In this document: positions 14,689 through 23,371 of the stretch, piece after piece
Layout: each line of letters starts with the position of its first letter
Position numbering within the stretch: position 1 is the stretch's first letter
Assembly: GCF_000341145.1 (NCBI RefSeq)
Contig: NZ_ANBE01000011.1
Span: 181,034-226,829 of the forward strand
Direction: 5' to 3'
Length of the DNA stretch: 45,796 nt
Source: Nocardiopsis xinjiangensis YIM 90004
Lineage (GTDB): Bacteria > Actinomycetota > Actinomycetes > Streptosporangiales > Streptosporangiaceae
Notes under the pieces: model-generated
Seen by the model: only the letters and a program-made list of their open reading frames with translations
Databases searched by the model: none
Told to the model about the DNA's origin: nothing
Position numbers and translations under genes: made by a program

Positions 14689-17067
14689 TCAGGGCAGCAG
14701 GGCCGTGAGCACATCCAGGGTGCTGACGCCGAAGCGTGCCCCGGCCTCCAACCCGGTGGCGAGGAAGGCCAGCAGCAGTACGAACACCAGCAAGCGGACC
14801 GGCCCTCGACGGGTTCCGGTTCCGCCCCCGGTTCCGGCTCCGCTCTCCTGGTCGGCGTGGCCGTCGAGGAAGGGCCGATCGATCCGGGCGATCTCGCGCC
14901 GCAGGTCCTGGACCTCGGAGTGGTAGTGGTCGCGTTCCTCCCGGACCCGCTGCAGTTCGGAACGTTCGGCCCGGACCGCGGCCCTGGCGTCGACGACGTC
15001 GGTGTGGGCTCCCTCAGGGCCGCGTTTGGCGTGCCAGCGTTCCAGGCGGGACAGCGGCAGGTCCGCGTACTGGGTGGGCCAGTTGGCTCCGCTGTCGTGG
15101 AAGGCGGGGTCGGTCTCGGGTTCGGTCTCCGTGACGTAGTCGAAAGCGGGGACCGCGTCGTGCGCGACCATCAGCGGCGGGGCCTGTTCCGGGGAACGCC
15201 CGTGTGGGAGGAGCCCCTCGTCCCTGTTCCCTTCTGCGGTCCCGGGGCCGGTGTCCTCGGTCCGGGTGTCCTCCTCGGTGAGGCGGGCGGGGCCCCCGAA
15301 CGCTTCCTCGGCATGCCTGCGTGCCCCGGTGCGTGCGTGGGCGCTCTCCAGGTCGAGATCGCCGGGTGCGGAGGTGTGGTTCTCGGGGCTCTCGGGACGT
15401 TCCTCGGGGGGCTGCTGAAGTTCTCGGGGCTCCTCGGGGGTTTCGGGGGGCTCGGGGGCGGAGGCGCGGGGGAGGTCGAGAGGCGGGGCTTCGTCGGCGG
15501 GGTTCGAAGGGGGATCGTATGGTTCGGGGGCCCCGAAGATGGGATGGTCTGCGCGTGCGGTCGACCCGGGCCTGCGTTCACCGAAGAGGACGCGGGAGGG
15601 CCCCGGTGGGCGTTGGGGCGCCTCGTGCACGGAGGGCTCGGGCGCGTGCGTCTCGTCCCCGGGCCTCTCACGCGCAGACGCCTCGTGCGCGGAGGAGGGC
15701 GCGTCGAGATCCTCTGCCTCCGGCAGCGGCTCACCGTCCTCGCCCTCGGGCGGACGGTTCAGGCGGAACGAGGGGTGCGCGCCGGCCACCGAACGCGAGA
15801 GCGGGTACGGGCGTGGGCGGTGGTGCTCGCCCGTGTGAACGTGATCGTCTGCGCGGCCGGGACCGTCCACAGGTCCGGGGGCACCAGCGGGATCGGGGTC
15901 ATCGACGGGACCGCCCGTGCAACCGGGGGAACCCGCGGCCGCCGGCGCGCTCGCTCCGGGCCGAGGGGCGGCGCGGGAGGAGACCCTCCTCTCCGCCTCG
16001 TCGTCGGTGGGCAGCGGTTCGGCGGAGGGGAGGTCGACGTCGCTCCCTTCACCGGGTGTGGCCTCGGCCCCGTCCGCAGGGCTCACGTCCGCCCCGGGAC
16101 CCGGCCCCGACGCCACGGTGGCCGCGCGCGGGTCGAGCCACTCCAGCAGCAATGCGCGCCGGTCACCGAACGTGGGCGCGTCGGGGACGCCGCGTTCGTG
16201 CAGGTACTCGGCAAGGGCGTCTCCGCCCTCGTCCCGCAACACCTCGACCAGGCGCTCGGCGACACGGCGGTGGTCCGGGGGCGGCGGGTCCATGAAGGGC
16301 CCGTCGGTCTCCTGCCCGGGCGGGCCGAAGGACAGGTGCCGGCCTTCGGTGCTCAGGTCGGGGTCGTAGGTGGAGAACGACCACTGCCACCCGGCCGCGG
16401 GGATGGCCCGGGGCGGGGTGAGTATGTCGTGCAAGATCCGGTGCACACCCCACAGCACCCGGATCTGGGTGGCCTGCCACAGGTCGGCGTTCTCGGGGGC
16501 CAGGGCGATGCGGATCGGCCGCTCGGGGCTGCACAGGGCGGAGGCGACCGCGCCCACGAGCACCGCTTGCCCCTGAACCGCGGTCTCGGCGGCACGGCGG
16601 TCCCGGGTACGGACGGCGCCCGGAGCGGCGGTGAGCTCCCAGGGGGTGGGGGTCGCCAGAGTGGGCATGCTCGCCCAGCCGGGCGTGGGCGGCCTGCGCG
16701 CGGCGGGCCTGGTGTTGGGGTTCTCGTGCAGGCTGAGGATGCGGGGCAGGGTGAGCCCGTGGGCGGGGCCGACCACGGCCCATGCGTGGGCCTCACGGAC
16801 GTCGCCGGGCCAGCGGTAGACGAGGGCGGCCTGCCCGTCGGCGTAAGTACGCGACCACAGTGTTTCGGGCAGGTCTGCGGGGGCGGTTCCGGGCAGGGCG
16901 GAGCGGTAGTCCACGGTCAGTGCGGGGACGAGGCGGTCGCGCCAGGACCGGAGGGCGGGCTGGTCGCTCTCGGTCAGGGAGGAGGCGGCGGGGCCGGGCC
17001 CCACGCGCCCGAGCAGGGTGGGTTCTGCCCAGGCGAAATGGATCTGGTGGTAAATGCTCTCCGACAC
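14689..17067 (-). CDS. Large tail-anchored protein of unknown function, weakly like GTPase-associated protein 1 N-domains
   Basis: 792 residues. GTG 17067 is chosen because GAGGAGGGG precedes it; the longer frame to 17169 adds unlikely sequence. Residues 1-300 form a folded domain beginning with YHQIHFAWAEPTLLGR and VGPGPAASSL, with a later HAWAVVGPAHGLTL. This is loosely like the N-terminal domains of actinobacterial GTPase-associated (GAP1) conflict proteins, a weak call by eye. Residues about 330-680 are a disordered Pro/Glu/Asp/Gly-rich linker. Residues 691-730 form a charged coiled coil (ERSELQRVREERDHYHSEVQ). Residues about 756-777 are a single membrane helix (LLVFVLLLAFLATGL) near the end, giving a C-tail-anchored topology with most of the protein cytoplasmic. 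No partner gene for a known system is adjacent. Confidence 0.65.
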   Translation of the reverse strand: MSESIYHQIHFAWAEPTLLGRVGPGPAASSLTESDQPALRSWRDRLVPALTVDYRSALPGTAPADLPETLWSRTYADGQAALVYRWPGDVREAHAWAVVGPAHGLTLPRILSLHENPNTRPAARRPPTPGWASMPTLATPTPWELTAAPGAVRTRDRRAAETAVQGQAVLVGAVASALCSPERPIRIALAPENADLWQATQIRVLWGVHRILHDILTPPRAIPAAGWQWSFSTYDPDLSTEGRHLSFGPPGQETDGPFMDPPPPDHRRVAERLVEVLRDEGGDALAEYLHERGVPDAPTFGDRRALLLEWLDPRAATVASGPGPGADVSPADGAEATPGEGSDVDLPSAEPLPTDDEAERRVSSRAAPRPGASAPAAAGSPGCTGGPVDDPDPAGAPGPVDGPGRADDHVHTGEHHRPRPYPLSRSVAGAHPSFRLNRPPEGEDGEPLPEAEDLDAPSSAHEASARERPGDETHAPEPSVHEAPQRPPGPSRVLFGERRPGSTARADHPIFGAPEPYDPPSNPADEAPPLDLPRASAPEPPETPEEPRELQQPPEERPESPENHTSAPGDLDLESAHARTGARRHAEEAFGGPARLTEEDTRTEDTGPGTAEGNRDEGLLPHGRSPEQAPPLMVAHDAVPAFDYVTETEPETDPAFHDSGANWPTQYADLPLSRLERWHAKRGPEGAHTDVVDARAAVRAERSELQRVREERDHYHSEVQDLRREIARIDRPFLDGHADQESGAGTGGGTGTRRGPVRLLVFVLLLAFLATGLEAGARFGVSTLDVLTALLP

Positions 17068-17175
17068 GTGCCCCTCCTCGGCGTTCCGTGGACGAGCGGC
17101 GGGGCCGCCCCGGTAGGGAAGGTATCCGCTCGGGGGCCGCGAAAACCGCACGATCGCACATATGTACACCTATGA

Positions 17176-17233
17176 GACAGAAGGTGTCCTTGTGGCACTT
17201 CTGTCCATCTGCGGCGCCACCTGTTCCCAGGTG
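17176..17233 (-). terminator. Two hairpins downstream of the TetR gene
   Basis: The gap between the TetR stop (17247) and the tail-anchored protein gene holds CACCTG-TTCC-CAGGTG (17218-17233) and GACAGAAG...CTTCTGTC (17176-17183 with 17198-17205). Both are perfect in their arms. They lie just after the TetR stop on the minus strand and could end that transcript, though no long T-run follows. An operator role in front of the next gene is the alternative. Confidence 0.4.
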
Positions 17234-17246
17234 TCTGGAAACCGGT

Positions 17247-17909
17247 TCAGCTCTCGCTCTGCCGGATGGCACCCACGACCGCGTCGGTGAGGTCGTCGAT
17301 GATTTCGCCCCCGCTCACCTCCGGGTGCTCCAGCCACCACTCCCCCGCCGCCTGGACCATGCCCACGACGGCGTGCGCGACGATCTGCGAACGCGGTCGG
17401 GAAGTGATGTCGCGTTCGGTCACGAGCTGTTCGGCCAGTTCGTCTCCGAGGCGGCGCACCATGAGCCCCAGGTCGCTGCGGGTGCGCCGGTCCTCGGAGG
17501 TGGCCCGGTCCATGAGGAACCGGTACAGGTTGAGGTTCTGGGAGATCATCGACAGGTAGGCGCCGACCGTGGCACGGGCGCGCACCTGGAGTTCGGTGTG
17601 CTGGTGCAGCTCGGCGCGGATCCGTTCGATGAGGGGATCGACGTGGCGTTCGGCCAGCGCACGGTAGAGCCCGCCCTTGTCGCCGAAGTGCCGGTACAGG
17701 ATCGGTTTGCTGATGCCGGCCTCGGCGGCGATGGCGAGCATGGAGGCGTCGGGGCCGTCGCGCTGGATGACGCGGTCGGCGGCGTCCAGGATCGTCCGGC
17801 GCCGCTCGGGGTCGCGTCCGCGCGCGCTGCGTTCCCGGGCGCGGGGTGCCTGGCGCGGGCGGGCACCGTTCTCGGTCGGGGCGCTGTGCTGTGTTTCTTC
17901 GAGGGCCAC
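17247..17909 (-). CDS. TetR-family transcriptional regulator
   Basis: 220 residues. After a basic, disordered N-terminal 30 residues, the helix-turn-helix reads ILDAADRVIQRDGPDASMLA and AEAGISKPILYRHFGDKGGL (about 40-82). A helical effector domain follows, with EWWLEHPEVSGGEI near the end, a pattern common in actinomycete TetR regulators of lipid or acyl-CoA metabolism. GTG 17909 is the only reasonable start. It lies 45 bp downstream of the thioesterase-like gene on the same strand, so the two may be co-transcribed and the regulator may control it. No clear operator was found in the immediate gaps. Confidence 0.85.
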   Translation of the reverse strand: MALEETQHSAPTENGARPRQAPRARERSARGRDPERRRTILDAADRVIQRDGPDASMLAIAAEAGISKPILYRHFGDKGGLYRALAERHVDPLIERIRAELHQHTELQVRARATVGAYLSMISQNLNLYRFLMDRATSEDRRTRSDLGLMVRRLGDELAEQLVTERDITSRPRSQIVAHAVVGMVQAAGEWWLEHPEVSGGEIIDDLTDAVVGAIRQSES

Positions 17910-17954
17910 GGGGCTTCACGTTAGCGGGTCTGCGGGGCAGGGGGCGGGGTCCGG

Positions 17955-18713
17955 TCAATCGTGCAGGGTGATCCAGGTGGCGCGGGCCCGGGCCAGGAGG
18001 CGTCCGTCGGCGTCGTGCAGGGCGCTCCCGGTGAGGACCTTGCGCCCTTGGACGGCGTGCAGGTGGCCGGTGACCACGTGGGTGCGGCCGATGCGCGGGA
18101 CCGCGGTGACCTGGGCGGTCATGCGTCCGAGGACGATGGGGCGCCCCTGGATGTCGCTGGACCATCCTCCGGGGCAGTCGAGGGCGGCCCAGGTCCGGCG
18201 CAGGTCGACGTGCCCGGTGCCGTCGTCGAGTTCGGGCCCGGGGACCCAGGTGCAGGCGACGGTGTTGCCGATGTTGTCGGGCCCGTGGCCGGAGCGGACG
18301 CTGCCGGGGAACAGGCGCAGTCCGTCGCCCGGTCCGCGTTCGGGTCCGCAGCTGTAACAGCGCGGGAAAGGGTGCCCGTCATGGCCGGGGTAGCGCTGCT
18401 CGGCGTCCCGGGCGGTGGCGGTGTCGACGGGCCCGCCGGGGACGGCCTCCTCGGTGAGGTCGACAGCGCGGGCCTCGGCCACCAGTCGGCGGCCGCTCAT
18501 GGTGAGGGTCGTGCCGTCGGTGGCCAGGGTCAGCGGGGTCTCCAGGGGCGGCGGGGTACGCAGGGTGACCTCCACGGCCGGGCCGCCGGGCGCGGTCAGG
18601 CGTTCGGCGAGCAGACCGGCGCTGTAACCGCCGTTACCCGATCCGTCGGGCCCGTTGTGGGCTGTGCCGATGGTGACGAGGGGGTCGCCGTCGACCGGCG
18701 TGATGTGGCTCAT
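17955..18713 (-). CDS. Hot-dog-fold thioesterase-like protein
   Basis: 252 residues. ATG 18713 (MSHITPVDGDPLVTIG) is chosen; the much longer open frame upstream is antisense to the CPBP gene and beyond. NGGYSAGLLAERL (about 27-39) resembles the central helix of a double hot-dog protein. PRCYSCGPERGPGDGLRLFP (about 115-134) is a cysteine-containing linker between two hot-dog halves. WAALDCPGGWS follows in the second half. Proteins with this double layout hydrolyse or bind acyl-CoA thioesters, but no catalytic residue can be assigned here. It is followed by a TetR regulator gene on the same strand. Confidence 0.65.
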   Translation of the reverse strand: MSHITPVDGDPLVTIGTAHNGPDGSGNGGYSAGLLAERLTAPGGPAVEVTLRTPPPLETPLTLATDGTTLTMSGRRLVAEARAVDLTEEAVPGGPVDTATARDAEQRYPGHDGHPFPRCYSCGPERGPGDGLRLFPGSVRSGHGPDNIGNTVACTWVPGPELDDGTGHVDLRRTWAALDCPGGWSSDIQGRPIVLGRMTAQVTAVPRIGRTHVVTGHLHAVQGRKVLTGSALHDADGRLLARARATWITLHD

Positions 18714-18772
18714 GCGCCACAGGATAGGCACGGGCCCTCCCCTCCACCCCGGCCGGGGTGCCCCGGCATTGC

Positions 18773-19576
18773 TCAGACCGGGAGCCAGTCGGTGTTTCCG
18801 AGCAGGTACACGGCGCCGACGAAGGCGACGACGTCGATGAGGGTGTGTGCGACGATCAGCGGCATCACTCGCCCGTAGCGCAGGTAGAACCAGCCGAAGA
18901 CCACACCCATGACGAGGTTGCCGAAGAACATCCCCACCCCTTGGTAGGCGTGGTAGAACGCGCGCAGCACCGAGCCTGCCAGGACGGCCTTCCACGGGCT
19001 CCAGCCGAGTTGGGCGAGCCGGTGCAGCAGGTATCCCACGACGATGACCTCTTCGAGGATCCCGTTCTTGGCGGCCTGCAGCACGAGCACGGGCACGTCC
19101 CACCAGTTGCCCTCCAGGGTGCTGGGGGTGATGGTGAGCGTGAGCCCCAGGCGCCAGGAGAGAACATAGACGGCGAGTCCGCCCAGGCCGACGAGGGCGG
19201 CCAGCCCCGCACCGCTGGACAGGTCGAACCCGGGCCGGCGCAGGTCGAAGCCGATGGTGCGGGCGCTGTCGGAGCTGCGGTGCAGTAGGTACACCACGAG
19301 CGCGACGGGTGCCAGGGCGAAGACGACCGCGTGCAGTTGCAGGGACAGGTCGAGCCAGGGACGGTCCTCGGCCCGGGTGTTGACGAGGCTGGTGCTCTGC
19401 TCCGAGAGCGACTCGGGTGCGGTGGCCACACCCAGGAAGGTGATGGTCGCCGAAACGGCCGCCGCGCCCAGGGACAGCGCCAGGACGCAGAGGATCTCCC
19501 AACGGATCAGGCGCGGGGTGAGCGCGGAGGCTGCGGGTGTGCGGTGGCCCGGTGCGGCGTGGGTCTTGTCGGTCAC
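18773..19576 (-). CDS. CPBP-family intramembrane metalloprotease (CaaX protease/Abi-like)
   Basis: 267 residues with about eight hydrophobic segments. The family motifs are present: EEVIVVGYL (about 179-187), a form of motif 1 (EE-x3-R) in which the Arg position is not kept; LRAFYHAYQG (about 208-217), motif 2, with the His; and AHTLIDVV (about 242-249), motif 3. The Glu pair and two His residues are the predicted metal and catalytic residues. Such proteins process prenylated or bacteriocin-like peptides, or act in immunity to them; many actinomycete members have no known substrate. GTG 19576 starts it. The thioesterase-like gene lies 59 bp downstream on the same strand. Confidence 0.85.
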   Translation of the reverse strand: MTDKTHAAPGHRTPAASALTPRLIRWEILCVLALSLGAAAVSATITFLGVATAPESLSEQSTSLVNTRAEDRPWLDLSLQLHAVVFALAPVALVVYLLHRSSDSARTIGFDLRRPGFDLSSGAGLAALVGLGGLAVYVLSWRLGLTLTITPSTLEGNWWDVPVLVLQAAKNGILEEVIVVGYLLHRLAQLGWSPWKAVLAGSVLRAFYHAYQGVGMFFGNLVMGVVFGWFYLRYGRVMPLIVAHTLIDVVAFVGAVYLLGNTDWLPV

Positions 19577-19759
19577 GTGTCGAATCTACGTGCCGGGGGC
19601 GGGCTCGTGCCACGGAAGCGGCGACCGCCGGAAGGGGGACGGACCCCCCGCCGGGCGATCGCCGCGACGATCGATCGGGTGCAGGACCACCGGTGCTGCG
19701 TCGGTCGGGCTCTGCCCGTTGCGGAGCGGTGCTCAGGTTGGTGCACCACAGGGCGGCGG

Positions 19760-19791
19760 AGAGCCCGCACGGTAGTTCCTGTACGGGCTCT
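19760..19791 (-). terminator. Hairpin downstream of the small lipoprotein gene
   Basis: AGAGCCCG (19760-19767) pairs with CGGGCTCT (19784-19791), and two further base pairs form after a mismatch. It lies about 65 bp after the stop of the small lipoprotein gene on the minus strand. No T-run follows, so it is a weak terminator candidate. The rest of the 278-bp gap holds no recognised gene. Confidence 0.35.
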
Positions 19792-19854
19792 GCGCCGGCA
19801 CGGCGAGGTGCCGTACTGAGCAGCGCGACGGGGCGAACCCCGGCCGATGCGGTG

Positions 19855-20061
19855 CTAATAGCCCTCCGTACCGTCCTCGGGCGCCTCGTCCACGCCCGGA
19901 TCCTCGGGGACCTCGACACCGGGGTCGTCCGTACCCGGGTCCTCGGGGGCGGTGTCGTCACAGGCCGCCACACCGAAGACGGCCGCGGCCGCGATGGCGC
20001 TGCCTGCCAGGGTGCGGCGGAGCGTGGTCAGGGTCTCGTTGCTGATGTCCTCGAGCTTCAC
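19855..20061 (-). CDS. Small acidic putative lipoprotein
   Basis: 68 residues, GTG start with GGAGCC before it. The N-terminus MKLEDISNETLTTLRRTLAG is followed by a hydrophobic stretch SAIAAAAVFGVAAC that ends in a lipobox-like GVAAC, predicting lipid attachment at Cys34 after an unusually long n-region. The mature part is very acidic and repetitive: EDPGTDDPG and PEDPGVDEAPEDG, low-complexity Asp/Pro/Gly/Glu. No Tat motif. I do not recognise a family. Small secreted acidic lipoproteins of this kind are common in actinomycetes and remain uncharacterised. A Ser/Thr-rich non-secreted alternative is less likely given the Cys placement. Confidence 0.6.
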   Translation of the reverse strand: MKLEDISNETLTTLRRTLAGSAIAAAAVFGVAACDDTAPEDPGTDDPGVEVPEDPGVDEAPEDGTEGY

Positions 20062-20252
20062 GGTGGCTCCAACAGGTCGGGGATGGTGTGCCGTGGGTCA
20101 GCCCGGAGCGGACCGTGGTGGCCCTCTCGCGATACTCGGCCCGAACCGAGGACACGAACCGGGCGTTATTCATCTGTTACCCAGAACCGTCAGCTTATTC
20201 CTGCCTCCGTTCGGTGAGCAGAGGTGGACCCGCCCTCTTCTGGCCGCAGAAA

Positions 20253-20297
20253 GCCGTCGACCATGCGCGTGTGACACGGACGCGCATGGTCGACGGC
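20253..20297. terminator. Perfect 18-bp hairpin in the gap after aceA
   Basis: GCCGTCGACCATGCGCGT (20253-20270) pairs perfectly with its complement at 20280-20297 across a 9-nt loop. It lies between the small lipoprotein promoter region and the second hairpin near the aceA stop. The length and perfection suggest a strong bidirectional transcription barrier, although there is no T-run. Confidence 0.55.
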
Positions 20298-20306
20298 TAG
20301 GGGGGT

Positions 20307-20359
20307 GGCGGTCACCCCCGCCCCGCCCCAGCCACGAAAGCGGGGAGGGGGTGACCGCC
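20307..20359 (-). terminator. Second inverted repeat just after the aceA stop
   Basis: GGCGGTCACCCCC (20307-20319) and its exact complement (20347-20359) frame a C/G-rich 27-nt loop, 21 bp downstream of the aceA stop codon. Together with the hairpin at 20253-20297 it probably ends aceA transcription. Confidence 0.6.
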
Positions 20360-20380
20360 GAGGGAAGGGAAGAGCCAGAG

Positions 20381-21679
20381 TCAGTGAGCCGCTGAGAACT
20401 GGTCTTCCTCGGTGGAACCTGTGAGGGCGGTGGTGCTGGCCTCGGGCGAGATGGTGGTGCTGATCTCGTCGAAGTAGCCGGTACCGACCTCGCGCTGGTG
20501 GCGGGTGGCGGTGTAGCCGCGGGCCTCGGCCGCGAACTCCTTCTCCTGGAGCTCGACGTAGGAGGCCATGCCGTTCTCGGCGTAGCCCTTGGCCAGGTCG
20601 AACATCGAGTAGTTCAGGGAGTGGAAGCCCGCCAGGGTGATGAACTGGAACTTGTAGCCCATGGCGGCCAGCTCGCGCTGGAACTTGGCGATGGTCGCGT
20701 CGTCCAGGTGACGCTTCCAGTTGAAGGACGGCGAGCAGTTGTAGGCGAGCATCTGGTCGGGGTACTCGGCCTTGATGCGCTCGGCGAAGTCGCGGGCGAC
20801 CTCCAGGTCCGGCGTCGCGGTCTCCATCCACAGCAGGTCGGAGTGCGGCGCGTAGGCCAGGCCGCGGGCGACACAGGCGTCGACACCGTTGCGGAAACGG
20901 TAGAAGCCCTCGTCGGTGCGCTCACCGGTGATGTAGGGCCGGTCGCGCTCGTCGATGTCGCTGGTGATCAGGGTCGCGGCCTGAGCGTCGGTCCGCGCGA
21001 TGACCAGGGACGGGACTCCGGCCACGTCCGCGGCGAGGCGGGCGGCGCTGAGCGTCTTGACGTGCTGGCTGGTCGGGACGAGGACCTTGCCGCCCAGGTG
21101 ACCGCACTTCTTCTCGGAAGCGAGCTGGTCCTCCCAGTGCACGCCGGCGGCGCCGCCGGCGATCATGCCCTTCATCAGTTCGTAGGCGTTGAGGGTGCCG
21201 CCGAAGCCGGCCTCGGCGTCGGCGACGATCGGGGCGAGCCAGTCCGGGGCGTCGTCGTCACCCTCGGACCAGGTGATCTGGTCGGCGCGCAGGAGCGCGT
21301 TGTTGATGCGGCGAACCACGGACGGAACGGAGTTGGCCGGGTACAGGCTCTGGTCCGGGTAGGTGTGACCGGACAGGTTGGCGTCCGCGGCGACCTGCCA
21401 ACCGGAGAGGTAGATGGCCTTCAGACCCGCACGGACCTGCTGGACCGCCTGGTTACCGGTGAGCGCTCCGAGAGTGTGGACGTAGTCCTCGCTGCCGAGG
21501 AGCTCCCAGAGGCGCTCGGCACCCCGACGGGCCAGGGTGTGCTCTTCGGTGACCGAACCGCGCAGCTTGATCACGTCATCGGCGGAGTAGTTCCGCTCGA
21601 TACCGGCCCAGCGGGAGTTGGTCTCCCACTCGCGCTGGAGCGCGGCGCTGGCTTCCTGGCGACGAGCGCTGGTACTCAT
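20381..21679 (-). CDS. aceA: Isocitrate lyase
   Basis: 432 residues, normal for a bacterial ICL. ATG 21679 ([14 protein letters not shown]) is chosen over the longer in-frame start at 21709 because the added residues do not look like ICL. The catalytic signature KKCGHLGGK is at about residues 190-198, with the active Cys in [25 protein letters not shown] and [19 protein letters not shown] are also classic ICL segments. It splits isocitrate into glyoxylate and succinate in the glyoxylate shunt, allowing growth on acetate or fatty acids. The divergent gene encodes the RamB-type regulator of acetate metabolism. Malate synthase is not in the window. C-ending codon use is strong. Confidence 0.97.
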   Translation of the reverse strand: MSTSARRQEASAALQREWETNSRWAGIERNYSADDVIKLRGSVTEEHTLARRGAERLWELLGSEDYVHTLGALTGNQAVQQVRAGLKAIYLSGWQVAADANLSGHTYPDQSLYPANSVPSVVRRINNALLRADQITWSEGDDDAPDWLAPIVADAEAGFGGTLNAYELMKGMIAGGAAGVHWEDQLASEKKCGHLGGKVLVPTSQHVKTLSAARLAADVAGVPSLVIARTDAQAATLITSDIDERDRPYITGERTDEGFYRFRNGVDACVARGLAYAPHSDLLWMETATPDLEVARDFAERIKAEYPDQMLAYNCSPSFNWKRHLDDATIAKFQRELAAMGYKFQFITLAGFHSLNYSMFDLAKGYAENGMASYVELQEKEFAAEARGYTATRHQREVGTGYFDEISTTISPEASTTALTGSTEEDQFSAAH

Positions 21680-21864
21680 GTTCGTTCCCGCCTTACGTGT
21701 AGTCCCCAAGGTGTTCGTACCGGTCGAGGGAGTCCTGTCCGGGGCTGAGGGGTGAGCCCCGGCCGGTAAGTTCCCCGCCGGTAACTATGATTCTTCGGGA
21801 AGATCCAAGAGTTTTCCACCCAAAATTTGATGAAGATCCTTGATTCTTTCCGTACCATGAACGC
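21680..21864. promoter_or_regulatory. aceA-ramB divergent promoter region with direct repeats
   Basis: 185 bp, clearly AT-richer than its surroundings. GAAGATCC occurs at 21799-21806 and again at 21832-21839, exactly 33 bp (about three helical turns) apart. Nearby are a minus-strand AAAACTCTTGG (21805-21815) and CAAAATTTGATGAA (21821-21834), both loosely like the AAAACTTTGCAAA site described for RamB in Corynebacterium. RamB binding here, controlling aceA and itself, is inference. Confidence 0.5.
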
Positions 21865-23337
21865 ATGACGTACTTTGGGAACGAAGAAATCCCGTCTTTG
21901 ACAGGTGACCTAGATCTCGTCACCTTCGGGCAGCGGCTCCGCCACCTCCGCCGCGCACGCGGGATGACCCTCTCCGACCTGGGCGAGCGCGTGGGGCGGG
22001 CTCCCTCCCAGCTGTCCCTGCTGGAGAACGGCAAGCGCGAACCGAAGCTGTCGCTGTTGACCTCACTGGCCACGGCGCTGGGCGTCTCCGTCGAGGAACT
22101 GCTGTCCAAGCAACCCCCGAGCCGGCGCGCACAGCTGGAGATCTCGGTGGAGGAGGCCCAGCGCGACTCCCTCTACCAAGGGCTGGACCTGCCGCACCTG
22201 AAGGTGGGCAAGCGAGTCCCCAACGACGTGCTCGAACACATCGTGGGCCTGTACGACGAGCTCAAGCGGCGCAGCGCCAAGCCGACCGCCTCCCCCGAGG
22301 AAGCGCGCCGCGCCAACGCCGAGCTGCGCCGGCAGATGCGCGAGCGCGGCAACTACTTCGAGCACATCGAGCGGGCCGCCGCCGAGACCCTGCGCGCGGT
22401 CAACTACACCGCCGGCCCCCTCTCCCAGGGCCAGATCCTGGCGATCGCCACCCACCACGGCTTCAGCCTCAAGTACGTGCAGGACCTGCCGCGCTCGGTG
22501 CGTTCACTGACCGACCACGTCAACCGGCGCATCTACCTCAAGCGCGAAACGACGCTGGGTATGCACAGCCCGCGCACGATCCTGTTGCAGACGCTGGGAC
22601 ACGTGATCCTGGGCCACAGCCGCCCCTCCGACTTCGGCGACTTCCTGCGCCAGCGTGTGGAGGCCAACTACTTCGCCGCCGCCGTGCTCATCCCCGAGTC
22701 CACAGCAGTGAAGTACCTGCAGGAGGCCAAGGCGGCGCGGGACCTGTCGGTGGAGGACCTGCGCGACGTCTACTCCGTCTCCTACGAGATGGCCGCGCAC
22801 CGGTTCACCAACCTGGCCAACCGCCACCTGGACCTGGTCTGCCACTTCATCCGCAACGACGAGACCGGCATCATCTACAAGGCCTACGAGAACGACGGAC
22901 TGGTCTTTCCCACCGATGAGTCCGGCGCGATCGAGGGCCAGCGCATGTGCCGCCAGTGGGCCGGACGCCAGGTCTTCGCGTCCCCCGACCGGTACTCGAT
23001 CTACTACCAGTACACGGACAAGCCCAACGCGACGCACTGGTGCGTGGCCCACGTCGACCCCAGCAACGAGCACAACTTCGCCATCACGCTGGGAGTGCCC
23101 TACAAGGAGTCCCGGTGGTTCCGGGGCCGCGAGACCACCAACCGCACCAAGTCCAACTGCCCCGGCGGCGAGTGCTGCGTGCACCCGCCCGCGGACCTGG
23201 CGGCGCGTTGGGAGGGCAACGTGTGGCCGTCGGCGCGTGCCCACTCGCACGTGCTCTCGGCCCTGCCCTCGGGGACCTTCCCGGGCGTGGACGAGCACGA
23301 CGTGTACACGTTCCTGGAGCGCCACAACCGGGATTGA
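21865..23337 (+). CDS. ramB: RamB-like XRE-family regulator of acetate metabolism
   Basis: 490 residues. The N-terminal XRE helix-turn-helix covers about residues 20-75 (FGQRLRHLRRARGMTLSDLG, SQLSLLENGKREPKLSLLT). The middle is an IrrE/ImmA-like (DUF955) domain, with LLQTLGHVILGHSRPSDF, where the expected HExxH is replaced by a GHVILGH pattern. The C-terminal short-chain fatty-acid regulator (DUF2083) region includes NCPGGECCVHPP, a cysteine cluster at about 431-442. The architecture and the divergent position next to aceA match RamB of Corynebacterium and Mycobacterium, which controls isocitrate lyase and acetate genes. ATG 21865 follows the AT-rich promoter region. Family-level confidence is high; the exact regulon is inferred. 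Confidence 0.88.
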   Translation: MTYFGNEEIPSLTGDLDLVTFGQRLRHLRRARGMTLSDLGERVGRAPSQLSLLENGKREPKLSLLTSLATALGVSVEELLSKQPPSRRAQLEISVEEAQRDSLYQGLDLPHLKVGKRVPNDVLEHIVGLYDELKRRSAKPTASPEEARRANAELRRQMRERGNYFEHIERAAAETLRAVNYTAGPLSQGQILAIATHHGFSLKYVQDLPRSVRSLTDHVNRRIYLKRETTLGMHSPRTILLQTLGHVILGHSRPSDFGDFLRQRVEANYFAAAVLIPESTAVKYLQEAKAARDLSVEDLRDVYSVSYEMAAHRFTNLANRHLDLVCHFIRNDETGIIYKAYENDGLVFPTDESGAIEGQRMCRQWAGRQVFASPDRYSIYYQYTDKPNATHWCVAHVDPSNEHNFAITLGVPYKESRWFRGRETTNRTKSNCPGGECCVHPPADLAARWEGNVWPSARAHSHVLSALPSGTFPGVDEHDVYTFLERHNRD

Positions 23338-23371
23338 GCACGCCCCCGTGTGCGCCGTGGTTCGGAGCGGT

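Noticed and set aside
18773-19576. The CPBP gene as an abortive-infection (Abi) defence gene
   Set aside because: The family name recalls Abi, but membership alone is not evidence of phage defence, and no partner or mobile context is visible.
20253-20297. The long inverted repeat as an attachment site
   Set aside because: The arms are perfectly self-complementary across a short loop and lie next to gene ends, so they are hairpin-type. No integrase or tRNA gene is nearby.
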